From Kuschelorhynchus macadamiae (lineage: Eukaryota; Arthropoda; Insecta; Coleoptera; Curculionidae), in the NCBI GenBank assembly GCA_030620095.1, contig JAUTXW010002104.1:172001-236000 (forward strand): a stretch of 64,000 bases of DNA. Direction: 5' to 3'. Shown here one piece after another: positions 34,392-48,109 of the stretch. The notes beneath the pieces are model-generated. The model was not told the origin of the DNA. It searched no databases and saw only the letters and a list, made by a program, of their open reading frames with translations. Numbering within the stretch: the first letter of the stretch is position 1; the number at the start of each line of letters is the position of its first letter. The position numbers and the translations under genes are program-made.

Positions 34392-35965
34392 TTTTTTGCC
34401 AATTTTAAAATAAAAATATTATTTCTTCCATGAACATAAGAAGGGGGGCAAATAATGTTCAGATACAGAAACATGATTAGCTTTTAGTATGTACGTTTAG
34501 CGATTAGAGCACATTTTCCAAAATACACGTTCTTATGTAAAGGAGGAACACTGGAACAGTAAGAAACAAAATAAGAAAAAAGTGTATAAAATATATTGGT
34601 TTTACTTTAATCGACATGGACTAAAATACATGAAATTCTGATCATTATCGGCCAATTTAAACATTTTTGGATATGTTTTCTACATTATAAGAAGATCAAT
34701 TTATGATAAATAAATGCCTGCTATATAAGACAGATAAAAACCTAGAAGTGTTATTTTTTGTTAAATTGGGAATGACTCGGATCCGAGCAAAAGACCAGTT
34801 TGATAAATTTAATTTCATTTTCTTGAATAACCTGTATACCTAGAATAGTGGTAAATGTTACTCGTCTTGTATATATATGGATAAACATATCCAAAAATTA
34901 TTTGCTGGTCAATGTTAACACTTAGAGCTGCACGAAAAAATAACTATCAAAATTGTAGGAGAGTTTAATTTTTTGAAACGTTGAATCATATTATATAACA
35001 CCCTGTATAATACGTGCTATCAGTTTTAATACACATAAGTTAGGCTTATGTAATAAAATTATCTATTCAACGTAAAAAAGTCGCATTCAGTTGGCTTTAT
35101 CTTAACTTTAAAAATGATAGCAAAATTTCGATTATTTTTAGCATTTGATCAGTATTATTTTATTTATGCTTATTCCAGTTACCCCAAGAAAATTTAGGTC
35201 ATATAAGAGTATTTTGATAAGGGTTGTTAAACTGGTGAATACTTTTTACTTTTTCTGTTAAATTATTAAATTAATTTTTTTGTCCCTTTTTTAAACTCAA
35301 GGAAAACTTTTTAAGGTATTTTTGCCAATAGTTGTCTAATACAATCAGGGACGTTCTGAGGCTTTTTAATTTGGAGTGAAAATATTAAACGCAAAAATCC
35401 TATTGAATCAAAATATAAAAGGCGACTAGAAAAGAAAGTTTTTTTATAGTATCTTCATTTTTGCTCATTTTTCAGCTGCCGCAGTTTACTTCTAGGAAAA
35501 CTATACCCTAAAAATATAACTTTGTAGATATAAAAGAATTTAAGTATGGGGGACTATAGTCAATTCGTAAAAGGAAAACGCTCTTAGGTTTAAAATAAAA
35601 CAATTTCGTGAAAATGCATCCATTAGAAAAGTTATATAAATATAAATATATTTGCACAATTCTAATACTTCGACTGAATTAAATAAAATTGGAAACCGAC
35701 ATTGCCCATTTTATATATATGCTATTTTTGCTGGTTGCGGAAGGACCTATAATAAGAGGAATTACTTTCGATTATGTCAAAGGAGACCTTTCTACGATTA
35801 TCTTTTTTGTGCCTCCATCCTCATCAGACAGGTTTGTCCCCCAAAATTAGAAATATTCGATACACAATCTTTAACCAGTCTTAAACTCTAGCATAGGTGT
35901 AATACCTGGCGCTCTGGTTGATTCCGGCTGTAAATCGAAGTGTAAAAATGCCGAAACCTGTGTAA
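34390..35965. other. intronic spacer, nothing recognised
   Basis: AT-rich sequence without a credible gene. The small frame at 35652-35891 has no recognisable motif. Confidence 0.4.
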
Positions 35966-36160
35966 ATGGAGGAAAATACATTGGAGCTGGTTGGACAAAA
36001 TTCTAGATTCAGTACAAGGCATTTGGTTAGTCATTTAGGGAATGTGGATCACATTACGGTATGGAGAATACTTAGGAAACAACTGCTGTACTTTTACACA
36101 GGGTACAAGCTCTGGCTTGCTGATTTTCCTGCTAATAAGATTGGTCTTCAAAATAATTAC
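35966..36160 (+). pseudogene. Mariner-like transposase helix-turn-helix fragment
   Basis: Encodes EENTLELVGQNSRFSTRHLV, VDHITVWRILRKQLLYFY and, in a shifted frame, VQALACFSC-like remains. The pattern of a second helix-turn-helix followed by a YPYH-like linker is that of DUF4817-type mariner transposases. Only about 60 residues remain. Confidence 0.6.
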
Positions 36161-37200
36161 CTTTATCATACCAGTATTAAAATTATTCAGTTTAAAAATT
36201 AAATCAAACCGACCACCACATTCCATTTTCATGAAAAACAAAGTTAGGTAATACATATTTTTCTTGGATTGCTTGGCTGTTTAAAACAGTTATGTTTACC
36301 TTTTATCTTTTCCAAAGGGGACAGTGGGTAGGCAATTGAATAGATGGCAGGTGTTTTCATAACTGAACATGCGTCAAATAATTCGCTTATTAAATTATTC
36401 TGATTTAATACTTGAGAAATTCAGAAAGTAACAGGTGTTAACAAAAATGTATCTAAGAAGATTTTGTATCGTGCCTGCATAAATGTAGACGCATTCGTTG
36501 CCGAAAAGTGCAACAGAAATAGATTTCTTTAAAAAGTAAATTTTCTGAAAGTTGAATCTTCAGAAAAAGTAGATGTGATGCAGATATTTGCAAGATAATA
36601 TTGTTATGAGAGGAAAACCGATTTTGCAGTAATGGTTGGTTTAGCCGTAATATTCAGGGAAGGCGTTTCAAAAAAAATTCGGTATGATATTTGGTTGAGA
36701 ATTTTGCATTTTAAAGTGTTGTATTGTGTTTAAATTTTTTGACAAATGAACTTCAAGGCATGTTAGATAACCTGTTTTTAGCTGTGCATAGACTTTTTGA
36801 CTTTTCAGTTTACTGTCGCTGCTCTCGATTTTATAGTAATCTGCAACATAACCGTTGGATTGTTATTAATGGACCTGGGCCTTGTTCCCGGGCTTAATCA
36901 GTGAATTTTTCAATTTAGGGATGTATAAAAGATCATATTTATCTAGTGACTCCTAGATATTTGGATGATCTTAAGCCAATAATTAAGTTGACACGTGATA
37001 AAATAAGAATACTTTAAGATATTCAAAAAGAAAAATTTATATTTAAGAAATAAATAAATCTATAAATAAAATACTTATTTGTTACTTTTTTAATCGTAAG
37101 TAGTTATTCTTTTTTTCTATGCGTTTTTAATATTAGTGTTTATTTAGCTGTAATTTAAATGAAAATGCATGCAAAAGTGGCCATTTTGCTAAATAATTAC
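36161..37200. other. intronic spacer, nothing recognised
   Basis: No gene or clear repeat was recognised. Confidence 0.35.
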
Positions 37201-37221
37201 TAAACAGTGCAACAAGTTACA

Positions 37222-37534
37222 GAAGAGAATGAAGAATTTGACTTTTGTAAAATTGGTCAGTGACGTCGTTCTTAGGAAGTGGTAAACAATGTAAAAATGT
37301 TATTAAAATAATCTGATAGGATTCTGTTGTCTTTATTTGTTATTAATTGATAATGTTTCAGTTAACTAGTTTCTCCAACCGTTATCAAGTGAAAACTATA
37401 CTATAAGTCCTAAGCTACGATCTTGAAAAACATCAGATGAGGCTTCAAAAATTAGAAATTAAACAAAGAGAATAAAGAATTTGACTTTTGCAAAATTGAC
37501 CAGTGACGTCGTTCTTAGGAAGTGATAAACAAGA
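37222..37534. repeat. Direct repeat pair of about 70 bp
   Basis: 37222-37290 and 37465-37534 are close copies (GAATTTGACTTTTGTAAAAT / GAATTTGACTTTTGCAAAAT, then CAGTGACGTCGTTCTTAGGA in both). The pair encloses sequence that also takes part in an inverted repeat with 39350-39450. Confidence 0.8.
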
Positions 37535-39450
37535 GAACTACAAAGGACCACAATCAATATAGCAGCAAGAAATTTGACAGAAACAAACAAACAAAAGTAT
37601 GCTTTATTGCCGCAGAAAAATTTTACAATTTTATGGACAAAGCAAAATATACCTAAAATAAGACATATCAAAACATTAATCGAAAAGAATTTCGATAGGT
37701 CAATGCTTTTTAAAAATGTAAATTATCAATTTACCAAATCGTAAAACACACGTTAGAATATAACATAACATTGCCGCAAAACAGTTAATGAATCCTAATA
37801 ACCTTACAAAAATTAAACAAACACACATGTACGAGGTGAATAATTTCGATGACATTGAAATCAAAATTGCAACTATGCGACCTTAAAGTCTATGTTATTA
37901 TAGTTATACAAATAATTGTGATGTTAAACAGAAGGTATAATGAACTAGTGTAGAATGTAGTATACAAAAAAGAATTAAATTTTGTTTTTAATCCAATACC
38001 TAACAAAAATAATTAAGTTTTAAGTGAATGTTCGACAGTTCTTTTCTCTATATGATGATTTTCAAAATTCTATGCTACGAGTTAGGACATGACTCACAAA
38101 AGATTTAAGTAAACAAGCGAATTTAGTGACAATTTAAAGAGACTTACTCGCTGTAAAAATCATTAACGCTGTAAAATGGTCTCTCAATGAGGTATGCTTT
38201 GGTGTTTTTTCGAAATTGTGCAAGCATAGGGATAGATTTTAAATGTACTGGCAGATTGTTGTAAAGTTTTATGGCGTTGTAAATAATTGATTTTTTTATT
38301 AATTCTGAGGAAGGAATGGGAAGATATATATCATGCTTAGAGTTTCTGGTACGGTATACATGTTGTGGCCTTTCTGGGAGGGTGTTTATATGTTTTCTCA
38401 GCAAACATACCGTTTCCAAAATAAATAATGCAGGAAGTGTTAATATTTCATGTTTTTTGAAATAGTATTGGCAGTGAGCTCTATTATTTAGACCAAACAA
38501 ATAACGAATGGCTCTCTTTTGAAGCATAAAAATACTACGAAATTGCTAGGTGGTACAGCAGCCCCAAAAGGGAAGGCCATAGCGTAGGTGGGACTCAAAT
38601 AAAGAGAAATAAGTAAGTCTGGCAGAAGGAACATCTAGTTCTTTTGAAACTGATCGAATGGCGAAGCAGGCGGTAGAAAGTTTTTTAGTTAAGGTGTCAA
38701 TATGATTAGACCATTTTAGGTTGTTATTTATATTTAAACCCAGGAATTTAACCGACTCTACGTATTCAATATTGCTGTTATGTACCTGAAGTGGTTGGAA
38801 AGGGAACTTAACAACTGTTAGGTAATTGATTTGGCTACGCTATATAGCGCCCACTCGGTAACACACACTGGATAGCGGTTGGCCTAGGTAGACGAATTAA
38901 AATATATAAAATAACAGCTACGCTTGAACAAACAAAAACCAATTTAACAAAAGGCGAGGAGGAGCCTTAAGAAAGACAAAACAATAAGGGTGCTCCTTGC
39001 GGACAAATGGTAACGCCCCGGTTGTCATGGATACCTACATTTACAGTAAGAAGATTGACGAGATCGTTTCCAAACGTAAATAAAGAATGCTTCTCAAAGA
39101 TTCAATGTTTACTATAGAAGGAAGAGTATATACGGTCCAAACCAACATCGCATTCTGTGGTGCGAGGCTAAAATCTTGTGTAGAGAGCAACAATGGCGAC
39201 ACTACCTTAATAGCAAATTTAAGACATTTTCAGACAACAGAGTGTTGACACCTCTAATGTCTGAAGGTCACTCCTTTTGCTAAACAAGCCACTTAGACTT
39301 AACAACCCACTGCACCCATCGACATCACGCCAGGCTGCACACATGTAGTATATAAGATCGTAGCTTAGGAATTATGATTTAGTTTCTATTTGATAACGGT
39401 TAAAAATGCTAGTAAACCGAAACGTTGCAAATTAATAACAAACAAAGGCA
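37330..39450. repeat. Inverted repeat arms flanking a LINE fragment
   Basis: 37330-37425 (TGTTATTAATTGATAATG, AACCGTTATCAAGTG, CCTAAGCTACGATCTTG) is matched in reverse by 39350-39450 (AAGATCGTAGCTTAGGA, TTGATAACGGTTAAAAATG, AATTAATAACAAACAAAGG). The arms are about 95 bp and diverged. They could be the ends of an unclassified element of about 2.1 kb into which the LINE fragment inserted. Confidence 0.55.
38144..38830 (-). pseudogene. LINE RT 3' part (CR1/jockey-like)
   Basis: On the minus strand, from about 38800 to 38528, VKFLGLNINNNLKWSNHID and SHLRYGLPFWGCC are readable. The frame 38527-38144 continues with LQKRAIRYLFGLNNRAHCQY, FILETVCLLRKHINTLPE and IIYNAIKLYNNLPVHLKSI. This is the thumb and C-terminal region of a non-LTR RT. 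The 5' end is truncated near 38830, as is common for LINE copies; one frame break lies near 38528-38545. Confidence 0.85.
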
Positions 39451-39673
39451 TTTGAGGCCTGACAAGTTTCTTTTAATCATGTCGTTGTTAGCTCTATAGA
39501 GAGTTAAAGGGGTCGCAAATCGGGAACCAAAATACCTTACAGATTTTTCTAAAACTTATTTAATGGTTTTATTGATATTAGTGATAGTATAATTCCATTT
39601 GATTTAAACATCCCTAGAAACATATATATATCAACAGAAAAAATATTAACATGCATGTATTGCTGATTTTCAG

Positions 39674-39902
39674 AACTGTTCAGTTTATCGCTCAATAGTA
39701 AAACAAAAATTAGAGGCCTTCTGGAGATAATTTCATCGGCTGCAGAATATGAAGATATTCCCGTCAGGCATCACGAGGATAACATTTTGAGACAGTTGGC
39801 TCAAAAACTTCCGAATAAATTGACCTCGCCTTCTGGAGGCCAACCGAAGTTTAATGATCCCCATGTTAAAACTAATTTATTGTTACAGGCACATCTATGC
39901 AG
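39674..39902 (+). CDS. SNRNP200: SNRNP200 exon (Sec63-like region)
   Basis: The acceptor TTTTCAG ends at 39673 and the donor GTAAAT follows 39902. The split codon G|AA restores ELFSLSLNSKTKIRGLLEII. Also encoded: EYEDIPVRHHEDNILRQLAQ, KFNDPHVKTNLLLQAHLC. A short insertion, SPSGGQ, precedes KFNDPHVKT compared with the usual family sequence. Ends in phase 2. Confidence 0.93.
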
Positions 39903-41473
39903 GTAAATCGAAACAATAGTTTATTGCCGTCCTTTATATATTTTTTGACTGTAAATTGGAGAAGTGTGGTGAAAATTGCTTAGGTTAAGGATCAAATTAA
40001 AGATTCAAGAATCTCATTTCCTTAGGGTTCGCAATGCAATGGATCACGGTTCAAAGGTCCTTAGGGTTTTAATTCATTTAATCCTCATCCCCTTTAACTA
40101 CTGATGTGTCACAAGTAAACAGTAGAATTTCCATCCTGCGTAGCGCTGTGGATATCTCTATGTATAGTATACAAGAAAACAGTAGATAATATCAAGGCTA
40201 CCTAGTCAGCATTCCGTGATACATACTTTCGAGAGCGCTGCATATAGTTCTAACATACTATCTTCTCTCAAAAGTCTCAGTCATATTTCTAAGCACATCC
40301 AGAACTGCTAGAGTAGTGGGTTTACCTTCGTATTTATTTATTTCTTTTAGAAGTACTAAAGTTATGGGATGATAGTTACCAAGATTTTTACTTTTTATTT
40401 TTACTGCATCAATTAAGTTCTTTTAGGTACTGGCCTAGAGTCTTCTTCCTCAGTAGTAACTGAAAAGAATCCAATAAAGTCATCAGAAGTAAGGGTATTA
40501 TTGTTAACTTACTATCTGCGTTATATAAATTTAAATTTAAAAAGATAAATAAAACTACACTCCACAAGTTCACTCTGCCAATCCGAATAATTTTCACTAA
40601 GTGGTAATTCAAGGCGTCTGTGATGACAAAAAATTAATTTTGATATAAATGCAGGAAAGCCAGAATCTATGCATGAAGCCAGAATATTCGATAAATCTGA
40701 TTTAAAAATGAAAAATGATAATGTCAATATCAGTTGATTTGCATGTTATAGGTAGTCTTTGCATATGGTCTTTCCAGAAGTTTAATTGCTGGTCTTTAAC
40801 ACGATGTTGTTGTAACATGTATGGCGACGCAGCACTTCCACTAGATGACAATGAATACTTAAGATTTTTTTAGGAAAGAAATAATGAGGTGTCCTAAGGT
40901 GATAATGCCTCGAAAAGTTACAATATCTCATAAATACGTGAAATCAAATGCAATTTTAAAAAAGTTTATTGGTGCTTTAGGTACCGCTGCTTCCTAGTCA
41001 CGTCCCCGATTTGGTATTCAGTTAATATAAAAGCACCATCGAACATCTCAAAAGTGGGTAAACAACTCTTAGTCTTATATTTTGTAGGGGCTCTACAAAA
41101 CTAGTAAACTTTATTTTATTTCTTAATACGGACTATGATGAACTTAAGAAATAATTATGACGATTAGACACTAACCAAAAAACCGATATTGGAAACGTAA
41201 CTTTCATTTAAAGATTTAAAAAAAAATTGAACCTACTTCTTTTTATAAGTTGCATTTGACATATTTAACCTATATAGTAGTACTGGATAGAAAAAATTGG
41301 TTTTAAATTGTTTATTTCTTGTCAAAAAATGTTAATATTTTATAGACAAAATCTACCTTATTTCATAATTTATATACTTCTGGAAATCATTCAAAATTGT
41401 CTATACATTTTTATTTAAGAAAATCACGGGCAATTCGGCCAGGAAATTTTTTTACTAACGTTTTATTTTTTTT
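39903..41473. other. intron, nothing firmly recognised
   Basis: Start of the 6.7-kb intron. Minus-strand frames around 40409-40727 are open but unrecognised. No RNA gene seen. Confidence 0.35.
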
Positions 41474-42517
41474 TGACCAAGATTTCGAAATATTTTTATT
41501 TCTTCGTCAAAGGTCCTTAAAATTTAAACAGTTAAATTTAGTTAATAATATTGGTAATATATGCATCTAGACTTACATATAATAAAAGACTTGTAATAAT
41601 TTTGAGAAAAATGCTTGTTTGAATCAGATATACTTAGAATTTTGATGACAAAAAATTGAAAGTTTAAAATCGAAAGGTTAAGAGAGTGTTCATCTTTGAA
41701 AAAATACGTTTACATTTTAGGTAAAAATAGTACGAGTATATATAGGAAAGCAAACTTTAGAATCATTAATATAATTAATTATATGTAATTGTTATTATTA
41801 CCACTATTATCATTATTGGAAAATTTTGTTTCATCTAAAAATAAAATATAAGAGTAAATTGAACGTAGATTTTCGATATCTGTTTTTTTATTCATTGCCA
41901 AAGGTTCTTTTTTAATTTCTGCCATTTCTAAAAATGTTCTTTTGGTAGTATTATTTTCTACGTGTATGATTTTAGTTTGTAGGAATGCATGTGTGGCCAG
42001 TATCAATTATATGTTCTGATAGTGCCCAAGATCTTTTGTTTAATCTTGCGTCACTTCTATGTAATGCATTCCTAAATATTAATAATTTTTGGACTTAAAT
42101 TATGAATATAAGGAATTGATCTAAAGAAAAAATTTAGTTTCAGGATTTAAATTTTCTAGATTTTGGGGAATATTTGTATTATTGACTGTGTGTAGTACTT
42201 TTCTTATTATATTTACAGGATAAGAATTATCTATAAGTATTTGTTTTAATATGTTATATTTTTTAAAATATAATATTTCAATTTTTTGTCATCAAAAAAA
42301 CAAATTATGTATTGTCATTTGATGTTTGACATCAAAATTCTACGTATAGAAATATCTGCTTTAAACAAGCATTTTTCTCAAAATTACTACAAGTCTTTTT
42401 CGTTTTTATTATATGTAAGTCTAGATGCATATATTACTAATATTATTAACTAAATTTAACTGTAAATTTGAAGGACCCTTGACAAAGAAATAAAAATATT
42501 TCGAAAGCTTGGTCAAA
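41474..42517 (-). mobile_element. Penelope-like retroelement 3' region with inverted repeats
   Basis: The minus strand from about 42290 to 41806 encodes, with frame breaks, a region resembling the end of a Penelope-type RT (ILKQILIDNSYPVNIIRKVL) followed by the C-terminal part of a GIY-YIG endonuclease-like domain (RLNKRSWALSEHIIDTGH, then ENNTTKRTFLEMAEIKKEPL and NKKTDIENLRSIYS). The unit is bracketed by inverted repeats: 41474-41700 pairs with 42290-42517. Inverted or direct terminal repeats with GIY-YIG at the C-terminus are typical of Penelope-like elements. The catalytic RT core is missing. Part of the unit is copied again at 43835-44546. Confidence 0.6.
42473..42517 (+). other. Hammerhead-ribozyme-like hairpin motif
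   Basis: CTTGACAAAG, then AAATA-AAAA-TATTT (a perfect 5-bp hairpin), then CGAAAGCTTGGTC. This has the layout of a hammerhead core (CUGANGA, stem II, GAAA, short stem III, UH), but the first core segment deviates from the consensus. The same motif is at 44502-44546 and, inverted, at 41474-41516 (minus strand TTTGACGAAG, closer to the consensus). Penelope-like elements are known to carry hammerhead motifs in their terminal repeats, hence the suggestion. Confidence 0.35.
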
Positions 42518-42667
42518 TACGACGCTATTTGAGAGGTGATTTTAGCGTATTACTGATGGAGCGCGCAACCACCAACCCATCAGAAGACGAGCGCATTATG
42601 TATTCTTAACAAAGTCTGCCTCAGCTCGGAATCGAGCCAGGGATGGGCGCCGAACCGCAAACACACA

Positions 42668-42858
<191 letters not shown>

Positions 42859-43554
42859 TATAGAGCAAAATCCTTAATTAAATTTGAAGTTATATATTTT
42901 GGAAAGCAAAAAATCTACTGGGTGTACTTTTTTCCAGGGACCCTATTAAACATCTATTGAAATTCCTCATTTTGTTCTTTTTTCGTTTCTTAGTTTTTTT
43001 TTATGTATCAAACTCCTAACATTGAAAATAGTACATACAATAAAAATACATGTAAGAAAATGTAAGTTATATTTATATGTTTGACAGCTGACTGAAAAAT
43101 AAGAAAGTTATCAGATGAAAATGTGGACAATTCCTCATTTTGAACTTTTGCACAAAATATGAAAAAAAAAAAAGTAACATAACAAAATGAGAAATGAAAT
43201 TTAAATATCTCTCGAAATGTAGGAGGCGTATAAAAAAAATTAACACCCTGTATCTTAAAAACGAGCGTTTGCGGATCACTGTTATTGTTCCTGTTTTATG
43301 AGTTAAAAGAAAAGTTGTATAAATTTACTTAATATTTTTACCGAGTGTATCTAAAAATCGAGTTTTATAAGTTTACTAAAAATGCAATTTAGACGATACT
43401 TATTCATTTTCAATACGTAAAGTTTGTTTCTTTTTTACAATACAATAATTGCTTAGAAATTACCTAAATTACACTATCAAATGAAGAAATGTTCCAGCTC
43501 TTTAGCAACGATAAAAAATCCGACTACTACTTACTACTCATACTATTATTTTGT

Positions 43555-43834
43555 TGGTTTTCCTCTGACATTAATAACCTCCTGACACCGTCGACGCATA
43601 CTTTTTATAAGATTCCTTATAAAATGTCAGTAATCGCGACAAGCTCTTCCAGAGTGGCAGGAGCATTATCTCTGAACCGAACTAGCAGCTTCAATGTGAT
43701 TACATGTACTCAGTTATATTGAGATCTGGAGATTTTGGCGGCCAATCTCTCCGACGAATATTATTAGCCTACAAAACCTCCTAGACAATCCGTGCTCGGT
43801 GTGTGCGCGCAATGTCTTAGATGAGTATGAAGTC
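43555..43834 (-). pseudogene. Tc1-like transposase, C-terminal part
   Basis: The minus strand reads DFILI, then DIARTHRARIV (a degenerate DNARxHxA block with the second catalytic Asp), RRRDWPPKSPDLNITEYM (third acidic residue, Glu) and then the C-terminal helices ending with a SMRRRCQ-like end near 43580. Stops interrupt the frame. The upstream part of the same gene lies at 45279-45600, separated by the second duplication copy. Confidence 0.78.
43797..43834. repeat. 38-bp direct repeat (left copy)
   Basis: Identical to 45241-45278 (starts CGGTGTGTGCGCGCAATG). The two copies flank the inserted second copy of the duplication within the Tc1 element. Confidence 0.92.
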
Positions 43835-45232
<1,398 letters not shown>

Positions 45233-45278
45233 TTATGTATCGGTGTGTGCGCGCAATGTCTTAGATGAGTATGAAGTC

Positions 45279-45600
45279 CTCACCAAATTCTCTGGCAAAA
45301 GAAACAATTGTAAGTAGGACTATATCATCCCTATAAACATCATTGTTAATTGTTTGTCGATTAATAAACAGTACAGTTTTCCCATTGAACATAACCCGTG
45401 CTTCAAACAGTCGATCCGCCGCCCGCAGCCGCCCCAAAATGACTCTTGCGCCGCCATATTTTCTTTCGCGTATCTCTCGTTTGGTTGAACCCAGACTAAA
45501 ATCCTTCCATCCAAATGAATTAGGTTGAATCTTAGTGAAAAGACAGTTGGACTATTCGCAAATATTCCGGTTTTCGATGTACCCGTGCGCAAGCATTTCT
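45279..45600 (-). pseudogene. Tc1-like transposase, central part
   Basis: The minus strand encodes SLRFNLIHLDGRILVWVQPN, ERYAKENMAAQESFWGG and, after decay, GKLYCLLIDKQLTMMFIGMI. The pattern (first catalytic region, WRxPxERY, GGG, then the strand before the second Asp) is that of Tc1-type DDE transposases. The first catalytic DES motif is damaged. Continues at 43834 in the original element. Confidence 0.75.
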
Positions 45601-45701
45601 AGTAACTATTAACTACTACTGATACGTTTTCCCTGCTCCGAGTTTTTACATTTTGAAGAATACAGGGACACTAGCAAGGGGCAAACCATAGATAGAAATT
45701 T

Positions 45702-45705
<4 letters not shown>

Positions 45706-45752
<47 letters not shown>
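45706..45752. repeat. (AT)n microsatellite
   Basis: About 47 bases of AT repeats next to the Tc1-like remnant. Confidence 0.95.
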
Positions 45753-45754
<2 letters not shown>

Positions 45755-45849
45755 AATCCAAAAGCTCCCGTTAAGTATTCTAAACAGCAATTAAGTTTTG
45801 TGCAACCGGTGGTAGGACTTTTAACACAATGATACAATAGTTTATGACT

Positions 45850-46571
45850 TATTCTATATCATACTCATATAGTTTCATATTTGGTTTTTATAGGGAGTAT
45901 TTTTTAAATGTAATATCTTTATTACAAATTCCATTACCGTGGTAATTCATAATTAACAGAGTTATCATAAAACCTTCTCGAGATAATGACTCCAAGATAT
46001 ATTAGTTTTTTGATATTTACCTCGAAAAAGATAATGTGGAGTTAAGATATTTTCTCTATTTTTTTTAAATTTTGAAGTTTTTAGACACCGTGCATAGATT
46101 TTGGATCACATATACTACAGATGCCTTTATTCAACACATTTGTGAGAAACGAAAACAGTAATTGTTTTTAAGTAATAAAGTTACAGCGTAAAACGTAGTA
46201 AAGTAAATCAAAATTTTCATAAAAAAAATCAGGAGGATATCGAGAAATCGGATTTTTTGTATTTTTGATCAATCACATAAAATGAATTAAAAATTTATAA
46301 ATTGTTTCCATGGTACCCGGTATATCAAAACTGCTAAAGAAAAGACTTTGGATCTTTGGACTAATCTAAAAAATAATGAATAATGCCCTAAAAATCACAT
46401 TAAGACATCTTGCTTCGTTCCTGAGATATATAACTTTAAATTTATACAAAGATTTAACTTTATGCACTTGAGGTGGCCAGCAGTTTCGTGATATTCTTGA
46501 ACTGTTTATATTTGCTTAATTGTTATTTATTTTTATAATTTTCAATTTGTGATATTGTTAATACATTTTAG
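45850..46571. other. intron end, nothing recognised
   Basis: AT-rich end of the 6.7-kb intron up to the acceptor at 46571. No repeat class recognised. Confidence 0.4.
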
Positions 46572-46800
46572 ACTACAGTTAAGTGCCGAACTTCAGGGCG
46601 ATACGGAAGTAGTATTAGCGAAAGCTATAAGACTCATTCAAGCTTGTGTTGACGTGCTCAGCTCAAATGGTTGGCTATCTCCTGCAGTTGCCGCTATGGA
46701 GCTTGCTCAGATGGTAACACAAGCTATGTGGAGTAAGGATTCATATTTGAAACAATTGCCTCATTTCAACGCTGATATCATAAAGCGATGCAGTGAGAAG
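46572..46800 (+). CDS. SNRNP200: SNRNP200 exon (Sec63-like, helical bundle)
   Basis: The acceptor CATTTTAG ends at 46571; AG|A restores the Arg of RLQLSAELQGDTEVVLAKAI. Also RLIQACVDVLSSNGWLSPAV and SYLKQLPHFNADIIKRCSEK. Ends in phase 0 with donor GTGAGA. Confidence 0.95.
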
Positions 46801-47009
46801 GTGAGAATAATATAAAACTAACTTTTTTGAAGGTATATATTCAATATTCTTTTAGAATATTCATATTATATACCCTCTTAAAAAATATAGTTTCGTTGTT
46901 TTTCGTATCGATTTGAGTTATTTTATTTTCAAGTCAGACAATTTCTCTTAACTTTATCACCTTCGTTTATATATAATTGTATGATACATTATAAACATTT
47001 TGATTTTAG

Positions 47010-47252
47010 GGTGTTGAAACTGTCTTCGATATAATGGAACTAGAAGATGAAGATAGAACTAGACTCCTAAGTTTGAATGACTCACAAATGGCTGATGTTG
47101 CAAGGTTCTGTAACAGATATCCTAACATCGAGCTTACTTATGAAGTTTTAGATAAAGATAAAATTCATTCTGGTTCTTCTGTACATGTAGCTGTACAATT
47201 GGAAAGAGAAGACGAAGTAAACGGACCTGTGATTGCACCATTCTTTCCACAG
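47010..47252 (+). CDS. SNRNP200: SNRNP200 exon (HLH region and start of Ig-like domain)
   Basis: Starts GVETVFDIMELEDEDRTRLL after acceptor TGATTTTAG. Contains DSQMADVARFCNRYPNIELT, the helix-loop-helix part, then VHVAVQLEREDEVNGPVIAP, the start of the C-terminal Ig/FN3-like domain. Ends FFPQ with donor GTAAAC. The preceding intron is 209 bases. Confidence 0.95.
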
Positions 47253-47795
47253 GTAAACTTTAAGATACAAATGCAACTATTTGATGTCATTCTCCATATA
47301 TTGGTCCATACCCTACTAAAGTTTTTTTGAAGCATTATTAAGAAAAAGGAAGTTCCTTGGGTCTGTCTTTAATATTTCTCCCATAACAACATCTAAAAAC
47401 CTACTCTTGAACTTAATGTGATAGACGATAGACGAGAATAATTTTATTTAATTATGGAAGAACCCGTAGAGGTCGACCTACCAACCATGTTCAATAAATT
47501 CGATGCGAAAAGATTACTGAAAAAATATATAGAATGTATCATCGTAATTTATTTCTAAATCTCAATTGCCTTTCTAGTAATTTGAAAATTTTGGATTAAC
47601 CCGAAACTTGGTATTCAAATTTGTTTGCAAATGCAAATTGGGATTCTTTTTTCTTAGTTACTTATTTGTAGGTACAATAAAAATAATACTTCAGCGAGGT
47701 TGTTTCGATGAGTAATAAAATTTCTCTTTCTGTTAAATTTGTAACTAATTATTTGAAAATAAATTGCAGTGTTCAATGGTCACTTTTTATTGCAG

Positions 47796-48035
47796 AAACG
47801 AGAAGAAGGTTGGTGGGTGGTAATTGGAGATTCAAGGACAAATTCTCTGCTGTCCATTAAAAGACTTACTTTGCAGCAGAAGGCACGGGTAAAGCTAGAC
47901 TTCGTTGCGCCTAGTCCTGGACATCATAGTTATACATTATACTTCATGAGTGACGCATATTTGGGTTGTGATCAGGAATACAAATTTTCTATTGATGTGG
48001 GCGATTTTGAATCCAGTGCAAGTGATTCAGATTAG
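47796..48035 (+). CDS. SNRNP200: SNRNP200 last coding exon
   Basis: Starts KREEGWWVVIGDSRTNSLLS after acceptor TATTGCAG and continues to KLDFVAPSPGHHSYTLYFMS and YLGCDQEYKFSIDVGDFES, ending SASDSD with stop TAG. This is the end of the Ig-like domain and the acidic C-terminal tail typical of Brr2. Confidence 0.96.
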   Translation, partial: KREEGWWVVIGDSRTNSLLSIKRLTLQQKARVKLDFVAPSPGHHSYTLYFMSDAYLGCDQEYKFSIDVGDFESSASDSD

Positions 48036-48103
48036 AGTAGGACATGTGGATATTGTTAAGTTAGTTTTTATTACTATTAATAGGTAATGTTTATTTTATG
48101 TTT

Positions 48104-48109
48104 AATAAA
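48104..48109 (+). terminator. Probable poly-A signal of SNRNP200
   Basis: AATAAA about 70 bases after the stop codon, in GTTTAATAAACATATG. First canonical signal downstream of the gene. Confidence 0.65.

Noticed and set aside
37222..37534. Direct repeats as a CRISPR-like array
   Set aside because: Only two copies with a long spacer, in a eukaryotic intron.
40409..40727. Minus-strand frames with LELPLSENYSDWQSELVECS
   Set aside because: They look like decayed transposon sequence, but no superfamily could be named with confidence.
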